Shown one piece after another: positions 1 through 13,318 of a stretch of DNA of 64,000 nucleotides. The stretch comes from Chimonanthus salicifolius (Eukaryota; Streptophyta; Magnoliopsida; Laurales; Calycanthaceae). Positions within the stretch are counted from its first letter, which is position 1, and every line of letters begins with the position of its first letter. A program made the position numbers and the translations under genes. The notes beneath the pieces are model-generated. The model worked only from the letters and a program-made list of their open reading frames with translations, ran no database searches and was not told the origin of the DNA. The DNA lies in NCBI GenBank assembly GCA_013350335.1, contig CM023539.1, positions 28,761,043 through 28,825,042 on the forward strand. Reading direction: 5' to 3'.

Positions 1-1560
1 TCCTTTGCTTAATAATTTGATAACACAATGCGCCAAGTCTTTGAGCACTAGGACCACTTAATCATGTTGGCTTTAAGATTCACTTTTAAAAGATGAAAGC
101 CACAACATAGGTCCATAACAAACATTTTGGGGAAGGAAGATTTTCCATATTTTAACATTTCTCCAAGGAAAAAGAAAAATTTCCAATGTCTAATGATTTT
201 ACAAGATAGAACATTAACAAGACATGGAAATAACAATAACAACCCCTATAAGATTTGCAAATTTTGAGGGATGGGGAGTGTGTGCTTGTGATGCATGAAA
301 ATTCACAAGACAACAAGCTTTACAATCCACCTTTGAATGCCAACGAATGTCCATACATTCGCACACCAATTTGTGCCATTTGATGATTCAACCAAATTAC
401 CAAGATATGCCATAAACACAAACACTTGAAAAATCATTTTCAAATATACCAAGATAAACCAATAAGAAAAAAGTGCAATTGACAAATGAACAACAATACA
501 AGTGTTTGAAAAAGTTTGTTCCCCATGCTTTTCACCACATTTACCATTCAACTAAGGATACTCCAATTAGGTTCTAAATTTTTGAATGGTATGTGAATGG
601 ATTTCCAATTTGAGCATTTGATCACATTTGGATCAACAATACCATTCACAAGCATGGAGCAAGTTTCATTCCACAAGAGATTCACAAATTTTGTAACTTG
701 GAATGAAACAACACTATATATGTAAACATGATCATCTCACAAAAAGATTTCTACTAAATTAAGTACAGAGATGACAAGAACATAAAAACCAAGCACATAC
801 AAGAGCAATACATGATGCAATGCACAAAGTTCATTCATTCCCAGAAGAATGCACAGACTACATGACAAATGGAATGAGATAAAACAAGATACAATCCAAA
901 TTTAAAGCATAATGTGCAAACCAACATGTAAACAGACATTCCACAAATAATATATACCAGTTTGTGAATATGGAATGCAACGTAAAAATCAGAAAAGGGG
1001 TTTTTAAACAAAAATCTTCTGTGCACAGGCGATACATTGCCAAGGCTATCGGTTGCAGAGCCGATGCATAGTCATCCAGCGGTTGGTTGCCATGACGACA
1101 CAAATTTTTCCTTTTAAAATCCATTTCAATTTGAAATCTCCCTCTTGATTTTAGAAGACATGGCATATGATAAACATGATTCTATCAATAAAAACATATA
1201 TTCCACACTGAGTATCTTGCACATGTTCAATCCCAAAAACTTATACCAATAGTGAACATGGGATTAAAGGCAATATACAAACATGATTCCAAAACAAAAT
1301 TCAAACGTGTTAACCATATTGAAAAACATAACGCATTTTACATAAACATTTTGGGACTTGGAATCTAAGTCCACACATGCATGACTCATCAAGCATGATA
1401 AATACTATAGCCAGGAAAAGTACAATCAAGGCTTGAAAGAGTCAAATGTGCCATGCTACAACACTTGGTTGTTTGAACTCACTTATACAAAGATGAACTT
1501 CATCTACATTTGGTCTATTGATTCTCCAATGATGCACAATTCTTAGACCAATGTAGGGCA
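1..1560. other. Unassigned AT-rich sequence left of the Sirevirus gag remnant
   Basis: No retrotransposon or host domain is recognisable on either strand. The longest frame (minus, 858-1166, 102 aa) has no family features. A GC-richer patch at about 1015-1100 stands out from the AT-rich surroundings. By position this should be the interior of the minus-strand Sirevirus whose gag begins near 2792, but no protease or pol motifs are visible, so it may be unrelated sequence that replaced pol. Confidence 0.4.
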
Positions 1561-1779
1561 TGAATAAGGTCATATCCCTTAGGGATTCATATGAAATTTT
1601 GATCCGAACCTTTCCTCTCAAATCTTTGAACTTTGAGCAATTTCATTATTCCATCTTAAACATTTGACCCAAATCCAAAAGATTGAGACACGACCCTCCT
1701 TCTAGACTTCCTATTCATAACATGAGGAGGTCTTGAACTATCCCTATTAGATTTCACAATGTAGGGATGATGTGAAGTG

Positions 1780-2792
1780 TTAGGTGCAAAGCTGTTTTCT
1801 AGGAACATTCACAAAATTAAATTGATATACCTTATTCCTTGCATGGTGTGAATTTCCAATCACCTCAAACTTTCTCTTCTTTGCACTTTGAGAGAGATAT
1901 TTGGCCACTTTTCTTCCAACAAGCATCCTAGTCTTACATTCATACTTGAAGTTCCCAGTTAAACCACAATAGAAACATTTTACTATAGAAGTGTGTGTGG
2001 TATGGCCTTTACCTACTTGGATTGGTTCATTGGTCCTTTTAAGTTTGAATGAGAATGTCCAAAACCATGCCAATCATAATGAGGTTTACCCAAATTAGAT
2101 TCTTCCAATTTTGGCTCAACTTAGGTAACTATGTCTTGAGATTTAAGATTTTCCAATTCTGAGCTCAATTTTTTATTTTCATCTCTAAGACATCTTCCAA
2201 CTTCATTTAGCTTCAATAAATCATTTTCATATACCTTTATAGTTTCTTGAACCATAGTTTGATTTTCTCTCAATTTCAACATTTCATCATTTACATTTTT
2301 CAAGTTTGTTGAGAGAAGATCATTTTCAACACTAACACTTTGAAGTTGGGCAGAGAGTTTGGCATCCTCAATTCCTGCCATATCAAGATCCTTTGCCAAT
2401 CTAATACTCTCTAAATACAAGGCATTAAAGGATTCCTGGAGGTTATCTTCCTCTTCAAGATCTACATCATTATCATCTTCCTCACTTGAGGATCCCTCTT
2501 GGTTGGGTTCAATGGAGGCAATAAAAAATTTCAAATTTTCATCTCTCTCATGATTCTCCAATTGATTATGAGAGGTGGAGCCATCCATTGAAACATCGAG
2601 AGAATTATTCTTAAGAAATTCATTTTTGATGGAGATTGAATCATCATTTTCTTTTTCACGAGAGGACTTATCATATTCAGTTGAGTTCCAAGAAGCATTT
2701 TTGTTTACGGTCTTGGTGAAAAGGAGATTCCACTCTATGCCTTTCCAAGGAAAGAGTTCAAAGATTAGAAGAACAGGTCACGAGAGATCCAT
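1780..2792 (-). pseudogene. Sirevirus-type gag remnant (coiled coil and zinc knuckle)
   Basis: Gag packages the element RNA in virus-like particles. The first ATG after the primer binding site is at 2792, followed almost at once by a stop. A segment including FPWKG and LLFTKT matches the gag start of the second Sirevirus at 33000-33170. The open stretch 2121-2588 (155 aa) is acidic (SSSEEDDNDVDLEEED) and then heptad-like (long runs of L, E, K and N), as in a coiled coil. A downstream frame (1780-2073) has a zinc knuckle, CFYCGLTGNFKYEC, where the usual CX2CX4HX4C histidine is Asn. At least one stop and frame changes interrupt it. The globular capsid core of a full-length gag is not seen. Assignment rests on the PBS and LTR next door and on similarity to copy C. 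Confidence 0.7.
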
Positions 2793-2858
2793 TTGTACAA
2801 GATATTGTTCTAGCACTAAGATCAACTTGGATGGCTAGATCCTTACAAAGAGCACGAG

Positions 2859-2870
2859 GCTCTGATACCA
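2859..2870 (-). other. Primer binding site (tRNA-iMet type), Sirevirus at window start
   Basis: On the minus strand this reads TGGTATCAGAGC, complementary to the 3' end of plant initiator tRNA-Met, the usual primer for copia minus-strand synthesis. It is two bases from the LTR end at 2873, so the element is minus-strand and the LTR to its right is the 5' LTR. Confidence 0.9.
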
Positions 2871-2872
2871 AT

Positions 2873-4638
2873 TGAAAGTCCCTGAGGGTGCTAGAACGAG
2901 GTGCAAGATTGACCCTAGAGGGGGGATGAATAGTGCAATCACCAACTTTAATGGTCTTTAAAAAATTCTTGATTAATCAAATCATTTGCAGCGGATTAAT
3001 TTAGATTAATCAAGTTTGTGATAAAAGAGTGTGCCAAATTAAAAGATCAATCACATAAGCATAAGACCAAATCACCCACAACACATTATATATAGTGGTT
3101 CTGTTAAACAACCATCATCCACTATTGGACTCACCCTATCTAGGGCTATCCCAAATTCACTAAGTGGGGAATTACACCCACACTAATAGATTAGGACTTC
3201 CACCTAATTAATTGGTTGAGAATTTCACCCAACTCATATCTCTCTATTTTTTATAGTGGTTCGAGAGAAAAACCAATCTCTTTAATCTACTTCACAATGA
3301 TTTGAAAATTAAAATCAAACACTAAGAAGCACTTACCTTTTGATAGCTCAACCTCACGGATGTATGCTTCTTGAAGATGTCCTTCCCAATGTGATGTCAA
3401 CAATGTCGAAGATGTACCTTGTGTATGCTCCATCACAAGCCTTGGGTAAGGTCTCTAGGATTTAAGATACACCAATAGTTATCCCAGACTTGTTTTATTC
3501 ACTCTCCATTTTGATCTCAATCAAGATTATTGGATATTAGATGATTCACCAAGTAAAGTGCTTAGAGAGAAGGTTAGGAGAGGTTTGGGATCACTAGGGA
3601 TGCCTTAAGATGTTCCAAGTTGAAGGGACCAACCCAACTCATAAGAGTTTGAAGTATATATAGGCAAACAAGTGACTCCAGAGCTGATACGGGCGATCGG
3701 TCGTGTACCGGCAATCGATTGTGTGTCCGAAAGAGCCATTGGAATGTTAGCATTGCACATTAATGATTTTCAAACAGATAAAAAACTGACACAGACGATT
3801 GATCGTCACTCACGATCGGTCGCCATTCACGATGGGTGGTGTGGACAGTTTTTCAACAAAACAACTCTCCGTTAAAATAGCTATATCTTCGGCTCCCGAA
3901 CTTCGTTTTGAGTGTTCTTGGGCTCTATGAAAAGCTCTTTCTATGATCTATCCAACCATGGTAGTTTTACCAATTTCTTACTTCATTTGATAGACTGAAA
4001 GAATTTGACAGTCCATATTTCTCCAACATATGTTCAGGAGCTCCAAGGTTTTTGGTCCATGATTGTGAATGACAGTCCAGATTTTGTCTAAGCCTAGCGA
4101 GCTTGATCGTATGCACGATTTGATCGCCCCTAGTCCCAGCAATACATTGTGAGCACAAATGTGTCGTCCTGAGACCACTGGAGTTTGACAAACCATTTCA
4201 AACCAGAACGTTCATTTTTCCAAGCGATTGGTCGCAATACCACGATCGATCGCCTGCTGTCAATGGCAATAGATCGCCGACATGATGTGTCGTCCTAACA
4301 GTAAAATATATGGTTCTGAATATTAAGTCCATATTCTGATTTTGGTGTCACGCTTCCATTAGGCTTACTTAGATTATCCAGATGTGAAATCCAAGCCTAG
4401 GTATGGTCAACCTGTGGTCTTGGGTTCCACCTAAAGTCATTTATGACCAATTTACCTCTGTGTGATCTCCATACACATGGTGATGATGAATCTTGCACTT
4501 TGATCTTCCTTCTTTGAGTTCTTAATTCAGTCCTCATCACACCTTGAGTCTTGTTCATTGCTTCAATCTTCTGAGGCAAAGCTTCACCTAAGTCATGGAA
4601 TTGACAAATATATGACTCGGCAAGCTGGGGCACTAACA
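2873..4638 (-). mobile_element. 5' LTR of Sirevirus copy 1 (minus)
   Basis: The plus strand starts TGAAAGTCCC next to the PBS and ends GCACTAACA at 4638, so the minus strand reads TGTTAGTGC...CA. Length is 1766 bp. It aligns along its length with the copy C LTRs (16262-28562 and 33209-34962). A TATATATA box on the minus strand lies at 3655-3662. A consensus 5' splice site, AG|GTAAGT, starts at 3336 on the minus strand. The 3660-4300 part is packed with CGATCG-type short palindromes. Sequence after the LTR is AATTC; the partner duplication would be outside the window. Confidence 0.85.
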
Positions 4639-4828
4639 AATTCCATCCAGAGAAATAAGGAAGGTTTTGATTCGCGACCTCCAATGTGTATAGTTAGACC
4701 CGTCAAGATATGGTGGTCTCCAACTATCCATACTTTCAACCAACCTTATATCACACTCTGTCGAGGATCGAAAACTCAAGATCTTTAGATCTTATCCTGA
4801 GTAAATTGGGCTCTGGTGCCATTTAAAG
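4639..4828 (-). other. Leader of an older Sirevirus-like element, with degenerate PBS
   Basis: Contains GCTCTGGTGCCA at 4810-4821, which on the minus strand is TGGCACCAGAGC, two mismatches from the initiator tRNA-Met primer site. LTR-like sequence begins a few bases to the right. Sirevirus copy 1 appears to have inserted into this leader. A small palindrome, AAGATCTTTAGATCTT, lies just left of the PBS. Confidence 0.5.
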
Positions 4829-5649
4829 TGACACCAAGTAATTGATACTTGGACAGGGGTGGTTGGGGTGGGGAGGAAAGGGATGAATAGGATAATCAAC
4901 CTATTTTTTGCAGAAGCTCAAATCTAATTGATACTTCACTAAGTAAAACTATATGAATGCATGAAAAATTAAAATTAAAAGAAAGTGATTAGACACTTAC
5001 CTTGGCCTATGCAGCATATTTTCCACAATTTTTTTTAGAGCGCGCGATTTAAAATTCTCTGTAAAATAAAACATACCTAATCGAGGTGAAGATTCTGAAT
5101 CACGAAAAATGCATGACCTAACTAAATGCAAATTTTCCTAATCTTCAACTAATGAAGTAGATATAAGATTTAAAATCCTAAACGAGAATTTTAAATAAAA
5201 CAAGACCATAAAAATTTAAAATTGAGTTTCACCAAATTAGCCTATAATTCCATAGTCTCCAAGATTTGATTTTTCAAGATCTATGACATCTTATTTTGAA
5301 ACTTTCACAAGTTAGATAAGATTTCTAAATCTCGAAAGCCTCTAAGTATAGAAATATTTCTAAAATTGGACAGGTTACAAAAAATAGATCAATTACCAAA
5401 AGTAAATTTCTCTAAAAATCGAAAATTTCCAAAAATAAATTAAATCATAATTCCATGAATATTGTGATTTTCGAAAATTTCTTATTTAAGAAAACTTTCT
5501 AAAATTAGAACTTTCCAAAAACAAAAGTTTCAAATTTTAAAGAGTTGACAAAAATAGAACATTCTAAAAATAACAATCTTTCGTAATATCACATAATTTT
5601 AATGGCACACAATTCAATTTTGATTTCCTCAGTAACAGCGCTAAAAACT
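4829..5649 (-). mobile_element. Older Sirevirus-like 5' LTR fragment (minus)
   Basis: Starts TGACACCAAG next to the degenerate PBS. The minus strand ends CTTGGTGTCA after a C-rich tract and ATTCATCCC, the LTR end pattern seen in Sirevirus LTRs. A GTAAGTG-type donor (plus strand ACTTACC near 4996) matches the equivalent site in copy 1. The right part (5100-5640) is AT-rich and not recognisable. No far terminus was found, so it is probably truncated where repeat T starts at 5650. Confidence 0.5.
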
Positions 5650-5700
5650 TGTTGATGTGTAAATTTTATATTTATAAATCTCACAAGTGCACGAACCAAT
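5650..5700 (+). repeat. Repeat T terminus, copy 1 (truncated)
   Basis: TGTTGATGTGTAAATTTTAT followed by CACAAGTGCACGAACC. The same terminus recurs at 37349 (plus) and ends at 63865 (minus), there followed by a conserved stretch including TATAGCGATTGAGTGCGAGG. This copy diverges just after GCACGAACC. It resembles an LTR start, but I cannot name the family. Confidence 0.6.
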
Positions 5701-6471
5701 TATATCCATCAACTTAAGACAACTCAAATGTCCCAAAACACTATTCATGAAATTTGGAGAGGGCATTAAGGAGAAAAGAGGTAGAAACTCTAGGGTACAT
5801 GTTTTCTCTTGTTTTTTGGACTTCAGGAAGCCTCAAGACATCAAAGAGAAGATCAGATCTCACTCTTTTCATCAATGGATCCGAGTATGTCTCATTATTA
5901 TGATGTTTATGAGTTCCGCATTAAAATTAATCTGTGTTTCAAGCATTAACCATCCAGATGTTGTGGTTATGTCGTTCGGGTTTGCCGAGCATGAAGTTTA
6001 ATGATGAATGATTCTATGATTGCTTTTGAATCAATAAACTTTGATATTATGATGAAGTATTACAATTTGCTTTTTTTTTCCCACACACACACCCATACAC
6101 ACTCACACATGCAAACTGCCTTCCCCTCATGCATCTACACATCAAGGTTTTCCACAAACCTTATTATATACTGAGGTATCCCACTCAACCTCACATGCAT
6201 CAAGTCCCGACACGAGCAAGATACATCATATTACAAGAGCTTAACGACCCTCCGGTCCGGCCTTATGGCCTTAACAACCAAATGCGTGAGAATGCAGTTT
6301 ACAATCTTACCACATTAACCATATCCCAACACCGGGGAACAAACCATACCTCTAGTTTTCTTACTCATTACTCCATATACCCTTTCTCACAAGGTTTTAC
6401 ACTGGATTATACTTACCATCCGCTGGTTTACAATTTTGGTTCCACAACCCAGAACAATCATATTTTCAAAA
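5701..6471. other. Unassigned sequence with a CA microsatellite
   Basis: Two open frames (plus 5687-6001, 104 aa; 6129-6476, 115 aa) show no recognisable domain and are probably chance. A CA-rich microsatellite lies at about 6080-6112. The right edge is the insertion site of chromovirus A, with CAAAA next to its TG. Confidence 0.4.
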
Positions 6472-9400
6472 TGTAACGCCCCGCCCTTTTTCACTCGCTT
6501 TCCGAAAATCAGAGTCTATTTTTTTTAAATAAACAAAGAGTGATAGAGAGCGGGACGTCACGACGCGAGCTAAGTCCGAACTTCTAAAGTCCGACCCTTA
6601 ACTGGCCAACCATACGTGTGCATGGACTAAGTCCACGAATACGGTTCACACGTACTAAAATATATACATGCGGAATAAATCATAAACTGCGGATTATAAT
6701 AGAACCTAACTCTATTCCATTTTAGATAGCAAAGTTGTTCAAGTCTTTAACCATAATTATCTCAACTAGAATATCTAACATAAACCATTCAATCCATAGC
6801 AAAATATCTAAGTTATTACATGCCCGAATTCTAGCTACTCAAATTACAAGTCCATAAGTAACTTAATCAAAATATAAAATTAAACACATTCAGGCTCCTA
6901 TGCTTGGCTCCGTTTACGCTCATCGTTCCCTTCATTTCCTGTGTCATCCACTAGAGTAGAAGTAGGGCGTTAGACAACGCGCCCAGTAGGTACTCCAAAT
7001 AGGGTTAACACATGGTTAGTACAAATCATATGTAATAACATATTATCAAACCATATGAAAACTATGCCATGCCATGGTGTCAAATGCAATGAGTCCCACC
7101 CATCACAAACACATGTAACCTCTTGATGGAATTCTTCTCATCAAGGTATCCCCACAGTTGCCTTACGAACTCCCCGACGGAGTATGTTCTCCGGATTCTT
7201 CTTGATGGATTAATGCACATCAAGGTCTTCCTACGAATGCCTTACAGATGCCCCGACGAAGCGTAGCCTCCGGTTACAAACATCCCTCCCATGCCATGCA
7301 TGAGATGTATGTGTCCACATGCTATGTAATAGTATATTCATAGCATCAAAAACCTCATATTTGAAATATACATTTTTACAACATAACTCATCAAAATAAT
7401 AAAATAAACTATATTACATAAACTATAGTTTCAAAGAGGTAGAATCCTACCAATGACCACTAGTGTGTCCTTGCGTTCACGTCCGAAAATCACTCACGAT
7501 CGTGCACCCCTAGTGAGGTCCCGTTACCTTATAACATGTCAACCAATCAATCCCATGTTCCATTTGATTTACAATAATGTCCAAGTCCATAAAATACACC
7601 TTTGTGTGGTTCGGCCATATAACATGGCCGAACCTCACCCACTTGATTTTGATCCATCTTTTGAGTCTTTTGATCCTTTAACTTAATCATCTAAACTTGG
7701 TAACCTAAATCCATAAAAACATTCCTCATGGGGTTCGGCCATACACCATGGCCGAACCCATGATCTTTCATTTTAGCCTATATTTACAACATTGCCATTA
7801 TTTCCCTTTCCTTACATAGTCATTCATCTAACATGATTGGTCTATGAATGACCCATAAAATGGTTCATGGGGTTCGGCCATACACCATGGCCAACCCCTA
7901 TGATGTCTAAATTCCATTTTCTCCATTGAGTTCATTACCATTTTTAAGTCCATAAACAAGTCCCTTCATGGGGTTTTACTCATATCCTTAGGTCATCAGT
8001 TACTACCCCAAGTCCATCAACATGATTTCCATCTTAAACCTTTTAAAAACATCAACAACCTTCCATGGGGTTCTGTAACGCCCCGCCCTTTCTGAGATTC
8101 AGAGTCTAATTTTTTTTATATATAATAATATAATAACACCGGAAGAGGGCGGACAACGTCACGACGTGAGTTAAGTTCGGACTACCCAAAGTCCGACCCT
8201 TAACTGGCCACTCATGTGTGCATGGACTAAGACCATGAAAACAGATCCACACATGGAACTAAGTAACTCTTGCGGAATAATATAAACTAACTGCAGAATA
8301 AGTCATACATGCGGAAATATAATCAATCCTAAAACAACCATTCATTCTTAGATAGCAAAGCACTGGTCATCCATTATAAACTACTTAACCAAGTTATCCA
8401 TCGTCAAACTAATCACAGACCATAGCAAAGTTACTAACTATTACATGTCCATATAAATGTATTCAAAAGACAGTAATATAGAAATCCCAGTCATCATTCA
8501 AGCGTTTAAGCTTGGCTCCCCTCCTAGTCCTCGACCTTCTCTTTCCCTTTTCCTTTTCCTGCATTATCCTCTAAAGATAGAATTAGGGCGTTAGATCAAC
8601 GCGCCCAGTAGGTTTTCCGATCAAGGCTACCACATGGTTAGTATATAAAACATGCATATATCATAGTATATGATCATCAAAACATTTGAAATCAATGCCA
8701 TGTATGTAAGTGCAAATGTAATGAGTCCCACCCATCACAACTATACATGACTATCACTTGACGGGATTCTCACGTCAAGGTAATCCAGGGTACTCCACAT
8801 TTCCTCTAAATAGAACTCCTGTCAAGGTAATCCAAAGTACTCCACATTTCCTCTGGATAGGCCCTCATCATTAAGTTATTATTACTAGCGGGACTCTCAT
8901 CGCCTAAGGAGGCCCCACAGATGCCTCACGGGCATACCGACGGAGTGTGGGCTCCGGTTTCCATAATCATCACCCCATGCCATGCATGAGATGTCAATGA
9001 ATAGTATGTCATTTGTAAGTATTTAACTCATCATTCAAAACCAATTTGAAACATAAATCAATAACATGCCATGCATGAGATGTCAATGAATAGTATGTCT
9101 CATAAAAATCATGAATAAACCAACTATAGCAATGGTTACAAGTAGGTAGGAAACCTACTGAAACTTTGCTTAAGTGTCCGTTCCTTTCAAGCTTTACCCG
9201 ATCACGACTCGCACGCCGTTTACGTTCCGTTACCTTGTTATGTAACAACAAGTTAATACTTAATATTCTTGACTTCTAATCAAGTCTAGATCCATAAATC
9301 ATCTTGTGGGGTTCGGCCATACCCATGGCCGAACCTCACCCACTTTAATTTGATCTCTTTTAATTTGGATTAACACCATCCAAATAATTTATTAACAACC

Positions 9401-12400
9401 TCAATCCACAAAATATTACTTGGTGGGGTTCGGCCATACTACATGGCCGAACCACACCATATTGGTTTGAGCCCCTTTTTCAAGTCCTTTTCTCTTTTCA
9501 TCCATATTTACAATTATGCCACTAGGCTAAGCCTTGTTAAAACCAATATCTATAACCAAACCACCTTAGTGGGGTTCGGCCACATTACTTGGCCGAACCT
9601 CACCAATCCCATTTGGATCTCTTAATCCATTCTTATACTACAATTCATTTATAATTTCCACTCCAAATAAACCATAAAATGGTCCATGGGGTTCAGCCAT
9701 ACACATGGCCGAACCCAATGGTTCCCTTGGTTCAATGATCCCACCATATGTTCTTAACTTAGGTTCTACTTTTTAACCATGATAACTACATGGTTTAGCC
9801 ATCCAATAGCTGACCCAAAACAGTAACCATATCATCATTTAAATCACATAAAAATTCTCCACCATTGGTATGGTTTTATCTCTCCAAAAACCACACCAAA
9901 TTATCCAACACTTTCATAGGGTTCGGCCATCCAAGGTGGCCGAACCCTATGCCCATAATTTGGACCTTTTTAACTTACATTTATTTCCACTAAAACATGT
10001 AAAAATCAGCATAATATTGCATGGTTTTTACATTTCAAAAACCATCCAAATACCAAACAATTTCATGGGGTTCGGCCATCCAAGGTGGCCGAACCCAATG
10101 ATCCATTTTATCATTTATACCACCTTTACCCAAGGTTTAAACCCTTGATGTATTCAGCCATTCCATGGCCAAATCATAACATCCAAATCCATGATTTAAA
10201 CACCCTTTCAATTTGCATATTAGGTCTAAATAAAACATCCAAAACAGTCCATCATTTTGCATGGTTTTAACTTACAAAAACCATCAATCATAACCATAAT
10301 ATTTCATGGGGTTCAGCCAACCAAAGTGGCCGAACTCTATGGTCCACGTTTGTTTCTTTTAAACATCAAAATACATACTCCAAACCCTTGGTAGATTCGG
10401 CCATCTCATGGCTAAATCATATTCCATTTACCCATTTTACAATGAAAACTCTATGGATTACTTACCAATTTTCCAAGCCTTACTTCTTGCCTTTGCTCTT
10501 TACTTCCTTCCCTCTTGCTTCCTTCCTTCTTTCTTCCTTAGTCTCTAGCTGAGTAGGTGCTTGATCAATGGTGAAAAACACCAATAGCTAGTTCGGCCAA
10601 GGAGATGTGTTCTTGAGAGAGGGAAAGAGATGAGAATTCTAAGGTTTTGCAATTGACAAATTCGGCCAAGTGATGGGGTTTGTTGCTTTTGTTAAACAGA
10701 CCCACTTCTTCTCATGAATCCTCATTAATACTTGATCAAACTAAGGAGGCATTTGGTACCAACCAAGACATCCCTTGGCACCAACCAATGCACCCTTTGA
10801 GATGGAAAGACACCTCCATCTTATCTCATTTATGCCACCCCAACCATGGTGACCCTTGGCTTGGCCAAGGCACCCCTTCACTTCCAACGTGTGGGACATG
10901 CTTCCTTGGTGATGGTTGAGATCAAAGCACCTCTTCACATCCCATTTGACTCACTTGAACTCAAGGTTCCTTTGATTTCCAACTCAACTCACCCAACTCA
11001 CTACACTTAATGCATTTCATTTAATGCATTTGAGTCAACTCATTCCTTGATTTAATTCCAACTCACTTCAGTCCGAACTCAATCTGATTTGATTCACATT
11101 TGAGCTCACTTGAGGGTTCACACGGTCAACCATGGTCAACATGGTCAAACCTGACCCATTGGGTCCCCATTTGGCTCATTGACCCAATTGACGCCGTGAC
11201 CCAATTATGGGTTGTTTTAGCCATTCAAATGTGATTTTCGTATTGCCTCAAGCCTACCCATTTATGCTCCATTTAATTTCCAATCATTTTAACTTAACCC
11301 CATGAAATTTGGGCTCACCCAATGGTCAAATAAGTCCATTATGACCCATTGGGTCCCAATTGAGTCCTTTGACCCAATTAACCAAATTGACCCAGTTTGA
11401 TGTTCATTACCCATTCATGATAAATTGACCCTTATAATATGTTCATAGGGTTTTAATTTGAACAATGGGCCCCACCATTTTCTCATTTACAATCACATTT
11501 ATTAAATTCGTCAATTCAGTGGCATTTTCATAAATATTCATATTATTGAGAAATTGGGGTGTTACACGTTCGGCCATACACCATGGCCGAACCTATGGTC
11601 CATGGTTCTTTCACCAATTATCATTTTAACACCATTTTAAAATGATTAGCATTCCTTCCTTTAAAGCCCTTTAAAATCCTTAACATGCATCTACAATTTC
11701 CATGTTTTGAAACCCATTAAAATTATTAATCAATCCACATAAGTTCAACATCTACGAAAACCCTAAGTCCATAAATATTCCTTGGTGGGGTTCGGCCATA
11801 CAACATGGCCGAACCTCACCCTTTGGTTTTGTGCCCTTCTTTTCAATTCTTTATGGTTCTCATACATACCTCCACTTAAGTCCTTTAAAACCTTTTAAAA
11901 TCATACACATACATCTATGATTTTCATCCTTAAAAATCCATTCAAAATAACTAATGTCCTTCCATGCATGGCCGAACCCTATGGTTCATCCTTTCCATTA
12001 AAACAAAATGATACATCCATTTAAATCTTCTTCCATGGAGTTCGGCCATACACCATGGTCGAACCCTATGGTTCCGTCATTTTCTCTTTTAAATCCAATA
12101 GCCATGATCTTAACCTTTGATGGGGTCCGGCCACACATCATGGTCGAACCTCAATCTACCCTTTTTTATTCATATGAAGGTCTTTAGCCATGACGTGACT
12201 AGGGTTCGGCCATTGCATATTCTTTGACCATATTTCCTTACTTTATTAAAAATCTATCAAAATACCTACCAGTTCCGCGACTCCTCCTGTCTTCCTTCAC
12301 TCGACTTGTTTTTCAGATCCTTTCCTTCCTTAGCCTCTTCCTCCTTCTTTCTTGTTCCTTTGGCCGAGATTGAGACTTGGGAGAGAGAGAGTGAGATGAA

Positions 12401-12883
12401 ACTCCCATGTCCAACGTGTAACCTTAGGTTTGACTTGGGTTTTTGAAACAACCAAGACTCCTTCATCTTCACACTTCACCCACTTAATATGGAGGTCCCA
12501 TTGACTTCCACTCAACTCACCATAACTCAATTTTAATTCTTTTAAACTCAACTCATTTAACTCAGTTAAAATCAAGTTAATCACTTGATTCCCTTCCAAC
12601 TCAATTCAGCCCAATTTAATTAGGCTTGAACTCACTTGGTGGTCAACCAAGTCAACCATGACCCATTGGGTCCCAATTGGGCATTTTGACCCAAATAACA
12701 ACCTTGACCCAATTAAACACATCTTACCCATTTATTTTAAATTGAACCTTATAACATATCCGTTAGGTCTTAATTGGGCAATTGACCAAACACCTTACCT
12801 ATCTAAGTTCCATATCCGTTAGTTCACAATTTAAATGGCAAATTCCTTAAATATTTATAACATGAAAATCCAGGGGTGTTACA
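6472..12883 (-). repeat. 3' LTR of chromovirus A, interrupted by a solo LTR
   Basis: The plus strand begins TGTAACGCCCCGCCC and ends GGGGTGTTACA. Without the 8074-11566 insertion it is about 2.9 kb, close to E's LTRs. It carries hairpin repeats near 7608-7634, 7731-7759, 7868, one split by the insertion (8058-8073 and 11567-11590), 11785, 12033 and 12118. Predicted splice sites (minus) are CTG|GTAGGT at 12269 and CAG ending at 6939, with the CTAAC-type region at 6969-6974. Confidence 0.9.
8074..11566 (-). mobile_element. Solo LTR inside the LTR of chromovirus A
   Basis: TGTAACGCCCCGCCC at the left and GGGGTGTTACA at the right enclose 3493 bp with no internal domain, the product of LTR-LTR recombination. 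Flanks are GGTTC (8069-8073) and CGTTC (11567-11571), a 5 bp target duplication with one change. The target was the GGGTTCGGCC arm of a host hairpin, which the insertion split. It holds about nine hairpins (9305-10420), some with a different loop (TCCAAGG at 9918 and 10066). Splice-like sites: TTG|GTAAG at 10465 (minus) and CAG ending 8559. Confidence 0.9.
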
Positions 12884-12943
12884 ATACAACCCTCTTTTTA
12901 AAATTTTCACCCCGAAAATCGGGCGAAGTAGGGTTTCAAACAT

Positions 12944-13318
12944 TTACATAAATAACTCAAGGTGAGCTGTTCTCATTTCCGATTCTAATTCCCAAGTGGC
13001 TTCCTCATTACCATGTCGATCCCATACCACCTTCACGAATTGAATCGCTCGGTTTCGTAATACCCTTTGTTCTATCTCCACCACTCGAACAGGCTTCTCG
13101 ACGTATGTCACGTCGCTTTGCACCTCTATGTCTTATATGTTCAGTACATGTGAGGGATCAGGATTGTACTTCCTCAACATGGATATATGAAACACATCGT
13201 GCAAAGATGCCAACTGTGAAGGAAGTGCCAATAGGTAAGCCACTTCCCCTATCCTCCTTATGATTGAAAACGGTCCCACGTATCTAGGTGATAGTTTCCC
13301 CTTCTTTCCAAATCTCAT
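12944..13318 (-). pseudogene. Chromovirus A integrase C-terminus and chromodomain-like tail
   Basis: Integrase C-terminal module: [12 protein letters not shown], then DVFHISMLRKYNPDPSHVL, followed by VTYVEKPVRVV, VLRNRAIQFVKVVWDRHG and EEATWELE. The last three blocks have the layout of a chromoviral chromodomain, which guides integration to heterochromatin. The stop TAA is at 12944-12946. An in-frame stop lies just after SHVLNI (about 13133). An A/G-rich tract (AAAAAGAGGG) between the stop and the LTR at 12883 is the likely polypurine tract. Confidence 0.85.

Noticed and set aside
2359..2838. Plus-strand serine-rich frames
   Set aside because: Antisense of the acidic and coiled-coil part of the Sirevirus gag.
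5687..6476. Two open frames of 104 and 115 aa
   Set aside because: No recognisable domain, no codon or context support; likely chance frames in repeat DNA.
7608..10420. CRISPR-like array from the recurring palindromes
   Set aside because: Spacing is irregular (about 80-320 bp), the units are hairpins rather than direct repeats with uniform spacers, and the context is plant LTR retrotransposons.
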